DNA of 64,000 nucleotides from Sipunculus nudus (Eukaryota > Annelida > Sipuncula > Golfingiida > Sipunculidae): the NCBI GenBank assembly GCA_026874595.1, contig CM049306.1, forward strand, positions 78,274,142 through 78,338,141. Direction: 5' to 3'. Shown piece by piece: positions 38,801-48,533 of the stretch. The translations under genes were made by a program, and so were the position numbers. The number at the start of each line of letters is the position of its first letter. Position 1 is the stretch's first letter. The notes beneath the pieces were generated by a model. The model made no database searches. It saw nothing but the letters and a program-made list of their open reading frames with translations, and was not told where the DNA came from.

Positions 38801-39579
38801 AAGGTCACTTGTTAAAAGATTGTTACAATAATCTAAATGCTGCAGGTTCATGGATAATAAGTTCTAAGATTTCTTAGTCACAAGGTTAAAGGACTATCAT
38901 TCTGAAAAAAAAATTTCTTTAAAAATATCCTTATACTCATTAACTTATAAACAAATTCAGCTGAGCGTCTAGACCCATGGGTCCCTAGTTTTGTTACATA
39001 TCGGAACATACATCATTATATACACAGACAGACAAAACAGACTGCACAATCCTTGGTTGCTATTGTGGTTAAGTGTATTTAAACTCGTTCTATGCATATA
39101 TAGGCGAGGCATTATAAACATTTCTTCCACTATACCGGTAATCTGTATATTATGGACAAAAACAAAAAGATATTTTTTTTTAATTTAAATTAGTTTTGTA
39201 GATTATAACTTACCATGTCAGTCAGTTCATGTTATCATCTTTCAACTACTTTCAACTACTATAGTCACTTTCCTTTATATATTATATTGCATCGTTTATT
39301 TACCATTTTGCAGAATGTTTTAACAAGAAAATCGAGAAATGCTCCTGCGGCAGGACGGTACCTTCCCTGCAGTGCTGGGTAAAAGTGAGAATTTCAAGGG
39401 ATGGCAGTGAGCGGTTGTATTCTCTGTTCAAAGAAAATTTGTCAAAGTTATTTACACTCAAAGCTCTGGAGAGTTATATAAACAGTCAGGACCTGTGTCG
39501 TCACATAGCGAGTCTGCTGCCTGTTCGCGGGGTGGCACGTTTCCGACGCAACTCAGTTGAGATAATCTCAAAAAAGTAA
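26871..39579 (+). CDS. CARD protein with zinc-ribbon OB-fold only (CARD-RPA copy 3, OB1 and OB2 exons lost)
   Basis: Five exons: 26871-27044, 27513-27651, 27997-28130, 33254-33401, 39314-39579 (TAA 39577-39579), giving 286 aa with GT/AG borders. I chose the ATG at 26871 because its context is strong (CCAGCGATGG) and the MD start aligns with copy 2; an in-frame ATG at 26847 would add 8 residues. Residues 1-104 read as a CARD (ILRRNRVKLIQEIAVKGNLL; ILDILEKKPVKALKKFENAL). The linker is basic. Exon 33254-33401 is 148 nt, the same length and phases as copy 1 exon 6, and ends in GIYKCC. The last exon completes a ribbon C195-x4-C200-x7-C208-x-C210 with NKKI, then LFKENLSKLF. No OB1 or OB2 exons are seen in 28131-33253, which is largely transposons. 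Exons 3 and 6 join at phase 0, so the frame survives. It may act as a CARD protein with altered or no ssDNA binding, or be decaying. Confidence 0.68.
28752..30645. mobile_element. Hairpin (foldback) element, split by a Mutator-like insertion
   Basis: The left arm from 28752 (ACAGGCGCTTCAATCCCTAT) through 'aaacgacccaataataaaa' and 'catggtatgacc'-type blocks is found inverted in the right arm ending at 30645. With the nested element removed, the inner ends (CCATTCCAAA / TTTGGAATGG) face each other across a short loop. The right arm has about 150-200 bp of extra sequence. Non-coding, in the intron of CARD-RPA copy 3. Confidence 0.7.
28969..30286. mobile_element. Mutator-like (MULE-type) non-autonomous element
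   Basis: The termini GGGTCTGTTTAAAACACGGAG and (inverted) GGGTCCGTCTAAAACGCGGAG open TIRs of about 65 bp rich in 'ggagaattc' motifs. A 9-bp duplication GCTTCCGCC flanks it at 28960-28968 and 30287-30295. A 9-bp target duplication points to the Mutator superfamily. No transposase frame is visible. Confidence 0.65.
31289..32104 (-). mobile_element. Solo LTR (family 1), reverse orientation
   Basis: An 816-bp unit starts TGTTAC and ends GTGACA on the + strand. It is flanked by the exact 4-bp duplication TAGG (31285-31288, 32105-32108). On the - strand it carries a TATA box (TTATAAATAG, + strand 31813-31822) and AATAAA (+ strand 31450-31455). It aligns with the LTR at 18615-19425 in those regions and at the 3' end. 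The insertion splits repeat R1 at 'attaggt'. Confidence 0.75.
32150..33038. mobile_element. piggyBac-type MITE
   Basis: The target TTAA stands at 32146-32149 and 33039-33042. The ends are TACCCCCGTCACACG and (inverted) CCCCCCATCACATG, imperfect TIRs. The interior is rich in GCGATC/GATCGC motifs and non-coding. It lies inside repeat R1: joining the flanks restores the sequence seen in R2 at about 35715-35750. Confidence 0.7.
33560..33815 (+). mobile_element. SINE-like repeat with tRNA B-box
   Basis: It contains 'cacgggttcgaccccgacg', a strong pol III B box, followed by GTCCAAGG and 'ggttttctcc', the same order as at 6126-6262. It sits in the last intron of CARD-RPA copy 3. Confidence 0.55.
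33816..35196. other. Intronic sequence of CARD-RPA copy 3, nothing recognised
   Basis: AT-rich intron with no coding exon or clear repeat identified. Confidence 0.4.
35197..37942 (+). repeat. Long interspersed repeat R2 with AGGTCAAAGGTCAAGGTCAC modules
   Basis: It begins near 'cagttgattggtagtcaactg' and ends 'cagctgagcgtcatgaccca' (37911-37930 region). Internally, modules of about 130-150 bp each carry an AGGTCAAAGGTCAAGGTCAC-like block, at about 35850, 35990, 36130, 36265, 36445 and 36590. These are followed by stretches of the form 'aagccaaacctttcatccc' and 'tttcacatatagctcacct'. No protein frame is long enough to call. Confidence 0.65.
38060..38993 (+). repeat. Long interspersed repeat R3, same family as R2
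   Basis: It starts with a 'gtctgtctgtc' tract and ends 'cagctgagcgtctagaccca'. AGGTCAAAGGTCAAGG-type blocks recur at about 38235, 38380, 38525, 38660 and 38790, spaced about 130-145 bp. It lies 320 bp before the last exon of CARD-RPA copy 3. Confidence 0.65.
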
Positions 39580-40117
39580 CAACCGGAAGAGGACTGAGGA
39601 ATGAATATCTGGTCGTGATAATTGTAAAGATTATCTGCAAGCATTGTGCATATATATGGCTCTCATTGAAGCGCATACCTCCGCCAAGACAACAAAAATT
39701 CCCATCTTTTTATTTTTCGGACCCACTAGACAGTAGAATGAGGTCTTCCCTGCCTTTTCCCTTCACTAAGTCTGTTATATGTCTAAGACGCATTTCTCTA
39801 AATAAACAAACACGGCACCATAAAATCAAGAGATATGGTAAAAACATAATCTCCTTGGTGGAGGTAATGTTTTAGTTATGCAGATTTACCAAAGGAAAAC
39901 CTATTTTTTTTTAATTTAAAATTTAATTTTTAAAATATATTTGTCTTTTGATAGGGTTCGAAAGAACTGCATGTACGTTTAAAAACTGTGGAAACTATAT
40001 AAACAAAAATTGAGGATGATAAACATATATATAAACATTTTTTATATCACATATTAGATGTCCATTTGCATTCTACATTCAACATTTCAATTTAATATTT
40101 GTATATATTTGTATATA

Positions 40118-40185
<68 letters not shown>

Positions 40186-41256
40186 TTAGTATATCGGCGT
40201 GTATTAGGAAATAGAAAAGTAGTTGTGATTAAAATAGACAAATGAAACAAAGAAAGGCATGTACAAAATGTATTATATATCCAACTCGTCGCTGAAAAAT
40301 GTGTGTCATATATTTTATTATGAAAATTATTTATTTTACAATGTAGTTTTGTTTTTTAACTCTTCTGACTACTTCTTCTTCCGCATAGAAACAAAATAGG
40401 ATGAAAAAAAGTGATACTTGATTTAGGCGTTCATCATTGTCGGTAATGCCACAGTTGTTTGTCAGCGCTATCTGCTCATGCGTGGAACAATGCAGTTTAC
40501 ATGATGACATAAAAAGTCTTTCAATCATGCCATAGTATATTTACCATATGGCGTTGATAATCAAGTATTCTTTTTCCTTTTATGCTAACATACGGCTTAC
40601 CGTAATTTCAAATTTACCCAGCATCCCCCACCCCACTCCCAACACGCACATTGACCCATACAACGGGGCACCATATTTAACACTCAACCACAGCCCCTGA
40701 CATACACATACTGTCCGGGGGCAGTGGGGGACTCTCGCCACTTTTTTGTGCGTGTTCCGGACGTGGAGGCTGGATGGTGGAGGCGCGTAAAAGGCCCGGG
40801 GGGGGGGGGGGGGGGATGGAAGGTAGGGGGATCAACGTTTCCTGTGTGATGGAGGGTAATTCATTCTTCATTGACTAAATCATGACCAGGGATCTTATCC
40901 AAAACCATCATACTGTAATACCCCATATTATGAAGATTAAATTAATTAAATGATTGATGGTCTCTCTAACGCTCTCTCACACTCCGATACACCCACAAAT
41001 ACATGCTACACACGTACTCCGATATTCAACCTTTAAACAATTCACGTGATGAAAATAAAAGCAATTCTCTATTATTCTCAAAAGATTTTTAATATTGTAC
41101 ATCAAAGCACATAGGCATGGTTGGTAATATACCACAATATCCAACAAATATCGCGCCGGATTTACCCTAGACACGTCATGATATATGACAATATAATAAT
41201 TACCTTTTTACATCTACATAGGATTTACAATAACTCTGCGAGATTAGGCAGTTATC
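39580..41256. other. Region between CARD-RPA copy 3 and the sHSP gene
   Basis: No gene recognised. It holds a long (AT)n array, a poly-G tract at about 40799-40815, and from about 40660 the 3' flank of the sHSP gene, diverged copies of which lie at 45050-45680 and 54730-55430. Confidence 0.5.
40110..40185. repeat. (AT)n microsatellite
   Basis: About 76 bp of AT dinucleotides with one early interruption. Confidence 0.95.
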
Positions 41257-42273
41257 TCAACTGTGAGTAATCGAGATATCAGATTGTCCATGATTAGCGT
41301 CCCCACGGCCACGGGTTATTTGAAGCATCCCATCTTCAGTCATTTTGGACTGCAGTGACGTCATGTCCACGTCATCAGGCAGCGTAGTCTCGCGGTAAAT
41401 CTCGCGATAACTGGAAATATCACTATCTTTTTCTTCATGTCTGCCGTGAACAATCAGACGGTCGTCCTTCACCTTCACCTTAACATCTCCTGGACTGAAC
41501 CCGCTCAGGTCAAAGTTCACAATAACATCATGATCTTGGACCACGGCGGTGTCTGAGTCTTGTTGGAGGTTCAGTGTTCTACAGTTTTTGTCACAACAAG
41601 CTTCAGCTTCTTGTACTTTTTCTTTTTCTGTTGTGTTATCCACTGTCTGTTCATGGCTGTCGATCTGTTGTACTGTTTTATCTTCAGTGTTACTTTGACA
41701 AGTGTCTTTCTGTGTTTTGTTTTGTACAGTGATTATCGCTGGATTATACCTGGATTTCTGACTGTTCTTGTATGGAGCTGACAATGACAACTCACCGTTT
41801 GGACTGTAGTACACCCGCAGGGCTTTAGTATCAACGTCATGAGGCAGGTTAAACTCGCGTGTCATGCTCACGGTTTCGTGTCCGTTTTCCTTCGTCTCTC
41901 CTGCTACTTTCTTCTTTCCATCCACAACCACACGCCCGTCTTCTGTTGCCTTCACACTCAGTTGATCTTCAGTAAACTCCCCCATGTGTATCTTTTTCCT
42001 CCATTCGTTCACTTTCTTCTTCTTTCTATCACAGCGTGCAGTTTTACAGGACCTCGTTCTCCAACCCACAGGAGCCACGGCTGTTACCCAGGGCAACCAG
42101 CAGTTACTTTCACTGTTTCTCTGTAAACCCCAGGTGTCATCATCATCACTTTTACCATCATCACTGTGATGTAATGTAAAATCATCAAAAAACCTGTTGA
42201 TCCAGTCGGTGCTGTATGGATGGAATCGTCGACGGCGCTGACCGGAGCTGATCATCGGGAATACGAGTGTCAT
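41257..42273 (-). CDS. Small heat-shock protein with two alpha-crystallin domains (intact)
   Basis: One uninterrupted frame of 338 aa. The start is the ATG whose complement is at 42271-42273; the paralogue begins at the same Met (MTHVFPMISS against MTLVFPMISS). Domain 1 (about 97-167) has GEFTEDQLSVKATEDGRVVV, then REFNLPHDVD and SPNGELSLSAP. An acidic, Gln/Thr-rich linker follows. Domain 2 (about 249-322) has VNFDLSGFSPGDVKVKVKDD, RLIVHGRHEE, REIYRETTLPDDVD and EDGMLQITRG. No C-terminal I-x-I motif is seen. Known: alpha-crystallin domains form ATP-independent holdase chaperones in cytosol or nucleus. The doubled domain makes the protein about twice the usual 150-220 aa. The promoter carries heat-shock elements. 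Confidence 0.9.
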   Translation of the reverse strand: MTLVFPMISSGQRRRRFHPYSTDWINRFFDDFTLHHSDDGKSDDDDTWGLQRNSESNCWLPWVTAVAPVGWRTRSCKTARCDRKKKKVNEWRKKIHMGEFTEDQLSVKATEDGRVVVDGKKKVAGETKENGHETVSMTREFNLPHDVDTKALRVYYSPNGELSLSAPYKNSQKSRYNPAIITVQNKTQKDTCQSNTEDKTVQQIDSHEQTVDNTTEKEKVQEAEACCDKNCRTLNLQQDSDTAVVQDHDVIVNFDLSGFSPGDVKVKVKDDRLIVHGRHEEKDSDISSYREIYRETTLPDDVDMTSLQSKMTEDGMLQITRGRGDANHGQSDISITHS

Positions 42274-42375
42274 CTTGACAGCTGAGCGTGACACGACAGT
42301 CGGTCTACAGCGGTCTGTATTCTGATGTGTCTCTCTTTATCGTTCGCAGTTAACTCTGCTGCCGTCTGGACGTTC

Positions 42376-42492
42376 CCTATATATATCTTGAGCTGAATTG
42401 GTTCTAGAAAACTCCGGAATTTCGCCATATTTCCTGGCGGTTCCATGGATAAATATGATATATCGTACACACGGGAACATGCTAGAATATTC
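42376..42492 (-). promoter_or_regulatory. Heat-shock promoter of the intact sHSP gene
   Basis: A TATA box (TATATATA, about 42379-42387) lies about 105 bp upstream of the ATG. About 20 bp beyond it, 42402-42419 reads TTCTAGAAAACTCCGGAA on the + strand, that is four alternating 5-bp heat-shock units with one off-consensus. A second element at 42475-42492 reads GAAcaTGCtaGAAtaTTC, four units with one mismatch. Both are retained in the duplicated copy. Heat-shock factor binds such nGAAn/nTTCn arrays, so heat induction is likely. Confidence 0.75.
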
Positions 42493-44208
42493 TGATTGTT
42501 GGTAAACATATATGACCTAGTACGCATGCGCATCGTTGGTTTTTCTACTATCAATGAAAAAAAATAAATATATATTTATGACTTGAGGTTCTTGTCCCCT
42601 ACAACAGTCAACAATCTGATAAATTAGTCCTAACTTGTATCAGAAAAGACTTCTCTGACGTGTATAACAAAATTAACTAAAAAAAAGTCTGTTTTTCACA
42701 GGTTTCACTATCACAAAATAGTCGTCAGCGTGATAGATCTATGGCGGAAGCGACACCTGCCTGCCGTAAACAGAACTAACTCGACAGTTGTGGACTAATA
42801 TTTATGAATACTTCTTAGTTCTTACACATCACTTTCAATGGTTACGGAGGCGGTAAAAATTAATAAGTATTTATATTAATATATAAAATAATATTTATAT
42901 ATAGTATGTAATTATTTGAGACAAACCCTGGACAAGTTTTAATTATGAAACTTTGCATATATTAATTTGGGATGCGCCAAATAATAAGTGTTGCACTCTA
43001 TCGCGTAGGCTTTCATATATCAATGTTTATCGCGATCGTGTCGATACACGCGCTCGAAGTGCATCATTTCGCGATTTTTCAATTTTTAATGTTTCGCGAG
43101 GGTTTCATTTTCGCGATCTCACCAGAACCCAAATATTTGGTAAAGCCATACCTATGTGTGTTATAAAATAAGAATAAGTCATGAGTTTGTGATATTTTTT
43201 CTCACATAACGATGGGCCCGAACACAAAGCACAGGTAGTTTAGTTCAAATTAAGGGGAACGTTTTCCCTATACCTGCATGGATGTAACTTATTATAACAA
43301 TTCTCATTGCTCTAATCTATTCCCATACAAATACTGGCTACATTAAATAAGAAGGACGTACTCCATTGGCCAATTATTCCCGAGTGTTTCATTTTCGCGA
43401 TTATTTCCCATTCGCGAATATCGCGAAAATGAAACACTCGCGAACAAAAAGGCAACCACAGTATGCCATATATATATATATATATATGGCATATACAAAC
43501 CTTAACGCATGTATTAATATGTTTATATATATATATATATATATATATAAAACTCTGAAGAAAAACAACACTGTAAATTCTCTACAGTCTGTTTCACGGG
43601 ATGCGACCCGATCATCAGGTGAATGTTGTTAGAATGAAGCTAACGGCGTGGTTTGAAAAGCCGAGACTTAACGAGATTATGAGATTATGCTATGTGCGTA
43701 CTGGGGGGAACATTTATATATACAAATAATCAACTATGCCCCCTAAATCGGCGTCATTTCACGCGATATTAATGGGAGGATATTATTACTCTCTGGAAGG
43801 TAATCATGTGTCTCAGTAATAAAGACAGTTATTTTTTGCATGGTTTCTTCATTTATACAAATTGGGAATCAAATGATGTTCACCATACAACAGCCGGGTT
43901 CAAAAGATTCTTATTTCAGGAAACTGTCATTAAAAAGCGTTAACGTTGTATCTGGGATATTTTTATTTGCATCTTTAGCAAACTCGATATTTAAAACAGT
44001 GGCTAAATTCGTTGTGGAACGAAAGTATGATCACCCCTCAAAGATTGAAATCATAGTCATACGTGATCCGACCCTTAATTGTCCTGCAGCTGCACACCAA
44101 CGAGCCTGCCATCAACAGATGATGGCAGTATTTCAGAACAGTTCTCAAACATTATTGCCTCCGTCACCAGGGTATGCGTTCATCCCTGCTCGTTGAATGT
44201 TTGTGTGT
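42493..44208. other. Upstream of the sHSP gene, repeats only
   Basis: At 42800-43010 one diverged unit of the repeat tandemly arranged at 46674-47100 is found. TTTCGCGA-rich stretches and two (AT)n arrays follow (43472-43487, 43525-43548). I see no gene; an open frame of 118 codons at 43840-44196 has no recognisable features. Confidence 0.45.
43381..43440. repeat. Perfect 20-bp inverted repeat (TTTCGCGA hairpin)
   Basis: CGAGTGTTTCATTTTCGCGA at 43381-43400 is exactly inverted at 43421-43440 around a 20-base loop. Related TTTCATTTTCGCGAT sequence occurs at 43098 and 25727, so it belongs to a dispersed palindromic family. Confidence 0.85.
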
Positions 44209-45680
44209 GCATGGGGTGTCTGTTTGTTAGTGTATTTGTGCACAGTATTACTTATGCAAGCTTGCATAGAATCTTCTAAATTTGTTTTAAATGCCAATTA
44301 AAAAAGCAAATTGATTTTGGTACATGGTGTGGATCCGGTTCTTCCATGTTTTAATGATACGTCTGTATATACATGTGCAAGACCATGCATGTGTGTGTTC
44401 GTGATGTGTGCGTGAAGAAATGCAATCTCGCCATCCATAATTCGCCAGTCATCTCTGTCTATTATGACTATATGGTTAGCTCGATTAGGAAGCATTAACC
44501 ACGTACCACCTTTGAAGAGTGACATATGTGATAAACTGTGATATTCATTTTTATGTCCTACTGTCCGAGTATGAATGCAAGTCCGAATCCATGCAGGTAA
44601 TGTAGCTGAGTTAAAGTCTGGTCCGCCAGGTTCGACCCAAAGATCTCGTTCCAACAAAGCCCCAGTGTTTTCTTGAAATCAGTTCCAAGTCCAATAATAT
44701 ATTTTAATTATTATAAAGTACGTTGAGGGTGAAACATGAATGAAACAAATGCATTTTGTTAATTCCCCTATAATTTTCATTTACATTGATATTAAGATAG
44801 GGATGTAGAGATAATGAAAGCTGTTTTATTGCGGATGGGAGATTCCCCCCCCCCCCACACACACACAAATACACCGGCAAAAGAAATGGGGTAGTATATA
44901 CGCTTTATTTGCCCAACCTGCACACGTTTGCTGTCCGTTGAAATGTGGTATAGCATTTTTAGGCCTACTTCAAAAAGGCCATTAAATGGGGTATACCATA
45001 TTTGACCCTAGTACACACAGGCCCATGCAATGAGGTATAACATATTTAACCCCCACCCGACCCGCACCCATATAACCCCAGGGGGGAAGTCTCGCGATAT
45101 TCAATAGTGTTGTTGGTTGTTGGAAGGGGTTTCCACATTATATGGCTTATGAAATTTTACAAATTTCCTTCTAATACTCAGTGAATTTTAAACAATATGG
45201 TGAACCACAACGGAATATTCTCGATCATGAAAGAATTTAAAATTCAAAGGGGTGGGGGTTGACGGTCGGGGCGAACGAACCATGTTTGGTAGAGTGTGGT
45301 TTTTCATTCTTCATCGGCCGACCATCGATGACCATTAAGAGATGACTAAATAATAACCAAGGATCAATCCAAAACCATCACACCAAAAGCCCGCAACTTA
45401 TTATGATTAAATTAATTTATCGTTTCCCCTTTTATTCTCTCTCCCTTTTCTCTTCTCTCTCCTTGTAATACAGCCACACATACACGACACGCACGTACTC
45501 CAATATTTATCTTTTGAACACTTCACATGATGAAAATGAAAAAAAAAAACAATTTTCATTCAATACAAACATGTTTTAATAATGGACATAAAAATACATA
45601 GGCATTGTTGATAATGTTTCACAATATAAAACAAATATCACGATATACTTTAGACTAATGATGATAAAATATTACAAACC
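44209..45680. repeat. Segmental duplication copy A, sHSP gene missing
   Basis: 44209-45033 matches 48543-49810 and 60850-62123 in diverged form, with a gap after about 44330. 45034-45680 matches the sHSP 3' flank at 54720-55430. At about 45680 the similarity switches to a different module, and no sHSP coding sequence remains. Site 45034-45041 (GGTATAAC) is the unoccupied equivalent of the composite element insertion point. Confidence 0.7.
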
Positions 45681-45826
45681 TGATGACAAACCTGAAAAAT
45701 GAAAATGAATCACGAAAATTTGGAAATAAATAGTTAAAATGAGAGATATTGCAGCTCAGTGGGGAGGTGCTTGCCGCGGCGTCCCCCAAGAATCAGCCTC
45801 TGGTAATATATAGCAATGCAATTAAA

Positions 45827-45828
<2 letters not shown>

Positions 45829-45874
<46 letters not shown>

Positions 45875-45885
45875 TATATATAATC
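45829..45885. repeat. (AT)n microsatellite
   Basis: About 57 bp of AT dinucleotides, absent from the distal duplicate, where a poly-G tract stands. Confidence 0.95.
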
Positions 45886-46287
45886 TCAATCATGAACTAT
45901 TTATTTTGTGGGGGCGGGTGGGTGGGTTCATTCGTGTAAACATCACAACTATTCAAAACATCATACTTTTTTAATTCCAAATTAGAATTATCATGCAGTT
46001 ACACAACAGGAATAAATATATCATATAAAAATCAAACCTAATGAAATGCAGATATAAATCTTAAATCTGCGGATACCAGTGATTGTTTTTTGTTCTTTTT
46101 TAAAATTCAATCCTGATTAGACAAACTGAAATTTCCGAGAGCGTGGCGAGTACATGGTGCAACAGGGGGTGGTGGGGGGCGATGGCCCCAGCCTCCCTCC
46201 CCTTGACTACGCTTCTGTAGTGAATGCATTCACTGTCTCACTGTTAAACATTGGCTCAGTTTTCAAACAACAGTGGGTTTGGGGATG

Positions 46288-46289
46288 CA

Positions 46290-46347
<58 letters not shown>
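46288..46347. repeat. (AT)n microsatellite
   Basis: About 60 bp here against about 40 bp at 58597-58637 in the distal duplicate. Confidence 0.95.
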
Positions 46348-46673
46348 CCATTAAATTTACATCATACTATAATGCTTCCGTGAACTTCTGCGCAGCGGAA
46401 GTGCCCAGTTTTTCTGCGTTATAAAGCACTACTGTACTATATTATACTATAGATAGTGATGTTCAACATAATATATTTTCATATGAAAACGATTTCATTT
46501 ATCATATAAAATTCTCCGAAAAATTCTCTGGCCAAAATCTAAGCTTCATTTAGAGATCAAAGAGATCTTATGACGGTAAAAATGTACATCCAAGACATTC
46601 CACTATTAAAGACTATTTTACATCAGAACCAACTGCTCGCCCAGAACCGTGCGTAGCACGGGTAATTGCTATA

Positions 46674-47100
46674 GTATTTATGAATACTTCTTACATACCA
46701 CTATTAATGGTTATACGGAAGCGGCAATTATTAATAAATATTTATATTGATATATAAAATAAGAATAGTTAAATCTAGTATGCAATTATTTAAGACAGAT
46801 CATGGACAAATTTATGAATGTTTCTTTGTTCTTACATATGACTTTCAATGGTTTACGGAGGCGGCAATTATTTATAAATATTTATATTGATATATAAAAT
46901 AAGAATATTTATATTTAGTATGCACTTATTTAAGACAGACAATGGACAAATTTATGAATATTTCTTTGTTCTTACATATCACTTTCAATTTTACGGAGGC
47001 GGCAATTATAAATAAATATTTATATTTATATATAAAATAAGAAAATGTATATGGTATGTACTAAATTAGGAAAGATCATGGACAATTTATTATAATTATG
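46674..47100. repeat. Three tandem units of about 135 bp
   Basis: Units begin near 46676, 46809 and 46948 with 'tttatgaatattttctt'-like sequence, pass through 'ggcggcaatta' and 'atttatattgatatataaaa', and end near 'aagacagatcatggac'. The block recurs at about 58960-59390, and a single diverged unit lies at 42800-42960. Confidence 0.8.
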
Positions 47101-47498
47101 AGACTTTGCATATGTTAAATTGGAATATGCCAAATAATAAGTATATCACTCTCTCCCGTTTGTTTACATATATCAATATTTTCTATCCCATTTGACAAAA
47201 AATTTATTTCTTTCGTTGTACATAGTAAGTTCCTGTTGGAACATGACAGCCCATCATAACCGCGATCGTGTCGATAAAGACACGACCGAAATGCATCTTG
47301 AAAGTCATAATCCTATCCTAATACATATGAATAGTATTATATTTCTTATATATTGATACTACGTTTTAATATTTCCATATAAATAATACATTAATAATAA
47401 TAAATTATTATAATCATAAATGTATATATATAGATAATTTATATATACAAACCGGTAGATGATAAATATGGTATAAATAAAAATTAAGACATTTATTA

Positions 47499-47504
<6 letters not shown>

Positions 47505-47553
<49 letters not shown>
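47505..47553. repeat. (AT)n microsatellite
   Basis: About 49 bp of AT dinucleotides. The duplicate is at 59803-59843. Confidence 0.95.
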
Positions 47554-47554
<1 letters not shown>

Positions 47555-47639
47555 CATCACAAGGCATTGTGTTAGTGTGACACTGTGTGGAGTCAGACAA
47601 CCAGCGATAATCCATATATGGACTGATGAATATGCATAG

Positions 47640-47845
47640 CTGTTCCTTATAAGGTATACAGTCGCACTGCCCATGCGCACTGTGTTATGTTTACCAGGAG
47701 ACCAAGGAACATTCCTGATAAGTCAACGTGTCTGTGGAACTATCGTGAGAATGTGTGTTTGTGTATGAGTGTCCACAATGATGAAATAACACTTCTAGTG
47801 CTTCCCTGATATTCCAGAACTTCACTTGAAGGAGCATTTATACCG

Positions 47846-47850
<5 letters not shown>
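47640..47850 (+). promoter_or_regulatory. Orphan copy of the sHSP-remnant promoter block
   Basis: Inverted relative to 24640-24840, it shares 'cttccctgatattcca', 'gtgtctgtggaa' and 'ccatgcgcactg'. On the + strand it has TTCcaGAA (47814-47821) and a TATA-like 'catttataccg'. Only an (AT)n array and non-coding DNA follow, so whatever gene it once served is gone. Confidence 0.4.

Positions 47851-47899
<49 letters not shown>
47851..47899. repeat. (AT)n microsatellite
   Basis: About 49 bp; the duplicate at 60141-60206 is longer. Confidence 0.95.
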
Positions 47900-47900
<1 letters not shown>

Positions 47901-48339
47901 TACTCCCTTTACTCCCTTGGTCGTCTGATTAGCTAATTAGCAGATTATGACTGAAACGATTTTAACCAGCAATACATCTCAGTAGTTTGATGGCTTTTAA
48001 TTATCTAACACTATTCCAAAGGTTAACTTTTGGAGAAATTTTTTTCTTTCTTTTTTTTTTATAAATTTAAGTAGAAACAGACACTCAACCCAAAGGTTTG
48101 TTTATTTCTCCTGTAAAATATGAAAACATATTTATTTTATTAAATCCATTTAAGCAATCAAACATATGTCTTTTAAAATATTTTATGAATTATGGTCTGC
48201 ATGATTGCTAAAACGTGTTAAAATTATTTTTTTCATTCCAATCATCAAACATTTTATTTACATTGAAATAAGCGTGGCTAAATTATGTGCAGTAGGTATT
48301 CTTGATATGTAAACCTTTCAATCCGAAAACTTTTTAAAA

Positions 48340-48533
48340 TTATTTTGCGGGCTGGACTGCGGGCCGGAAACTTGAAAGATGCGAGGCGGGGCGGGGCGGC
48401 AGCGGGCTTGAAGAAAATTTTGCGGGGCGGGTGCAGGCTGAATTTTTTCTTTGATGGCGGGGCGGGCTGCGGGCTGACAGGTCATGATGCGGGGCGGGTG
48501 CGGGTTCAATTTTTTGGCCCGCGCAGGGCCCTA
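48340..48533. mobile_element. GC-rich hAT-type terminal fragment
   Basis: A strongly GC-rich block of 'gcggggcgggtgcgggtt' repeats ends in CCCGCGCAGGGCCCTATA. Termini of the type TAGGGCCCTG are common in hAT elements. No partner end was found. The duplicate is at 60652-60847. Open frames through it are compositional artefacts. Confidence 0.45.

Noticed and set aside
41560-42169. Open frames on the + strand opposite the sHSP gene (and at 55733-56301)
   Set aside because: They are shadows of the - strand gene, whose alpha-crystallin motifs are unmistakable.
43840-44196. Open frame of 118 codons on the + strand
   Set aside because: It has no recognisable domain, its 3' part overlaps the start region of the segmental repeat, and there is no paralogue keeping the frame.
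46154-47680. Frames ending in or containing long IYIYIY runs (also at 59650-59970)
   Set aside because: They are translations of (AT)n microsatellites.
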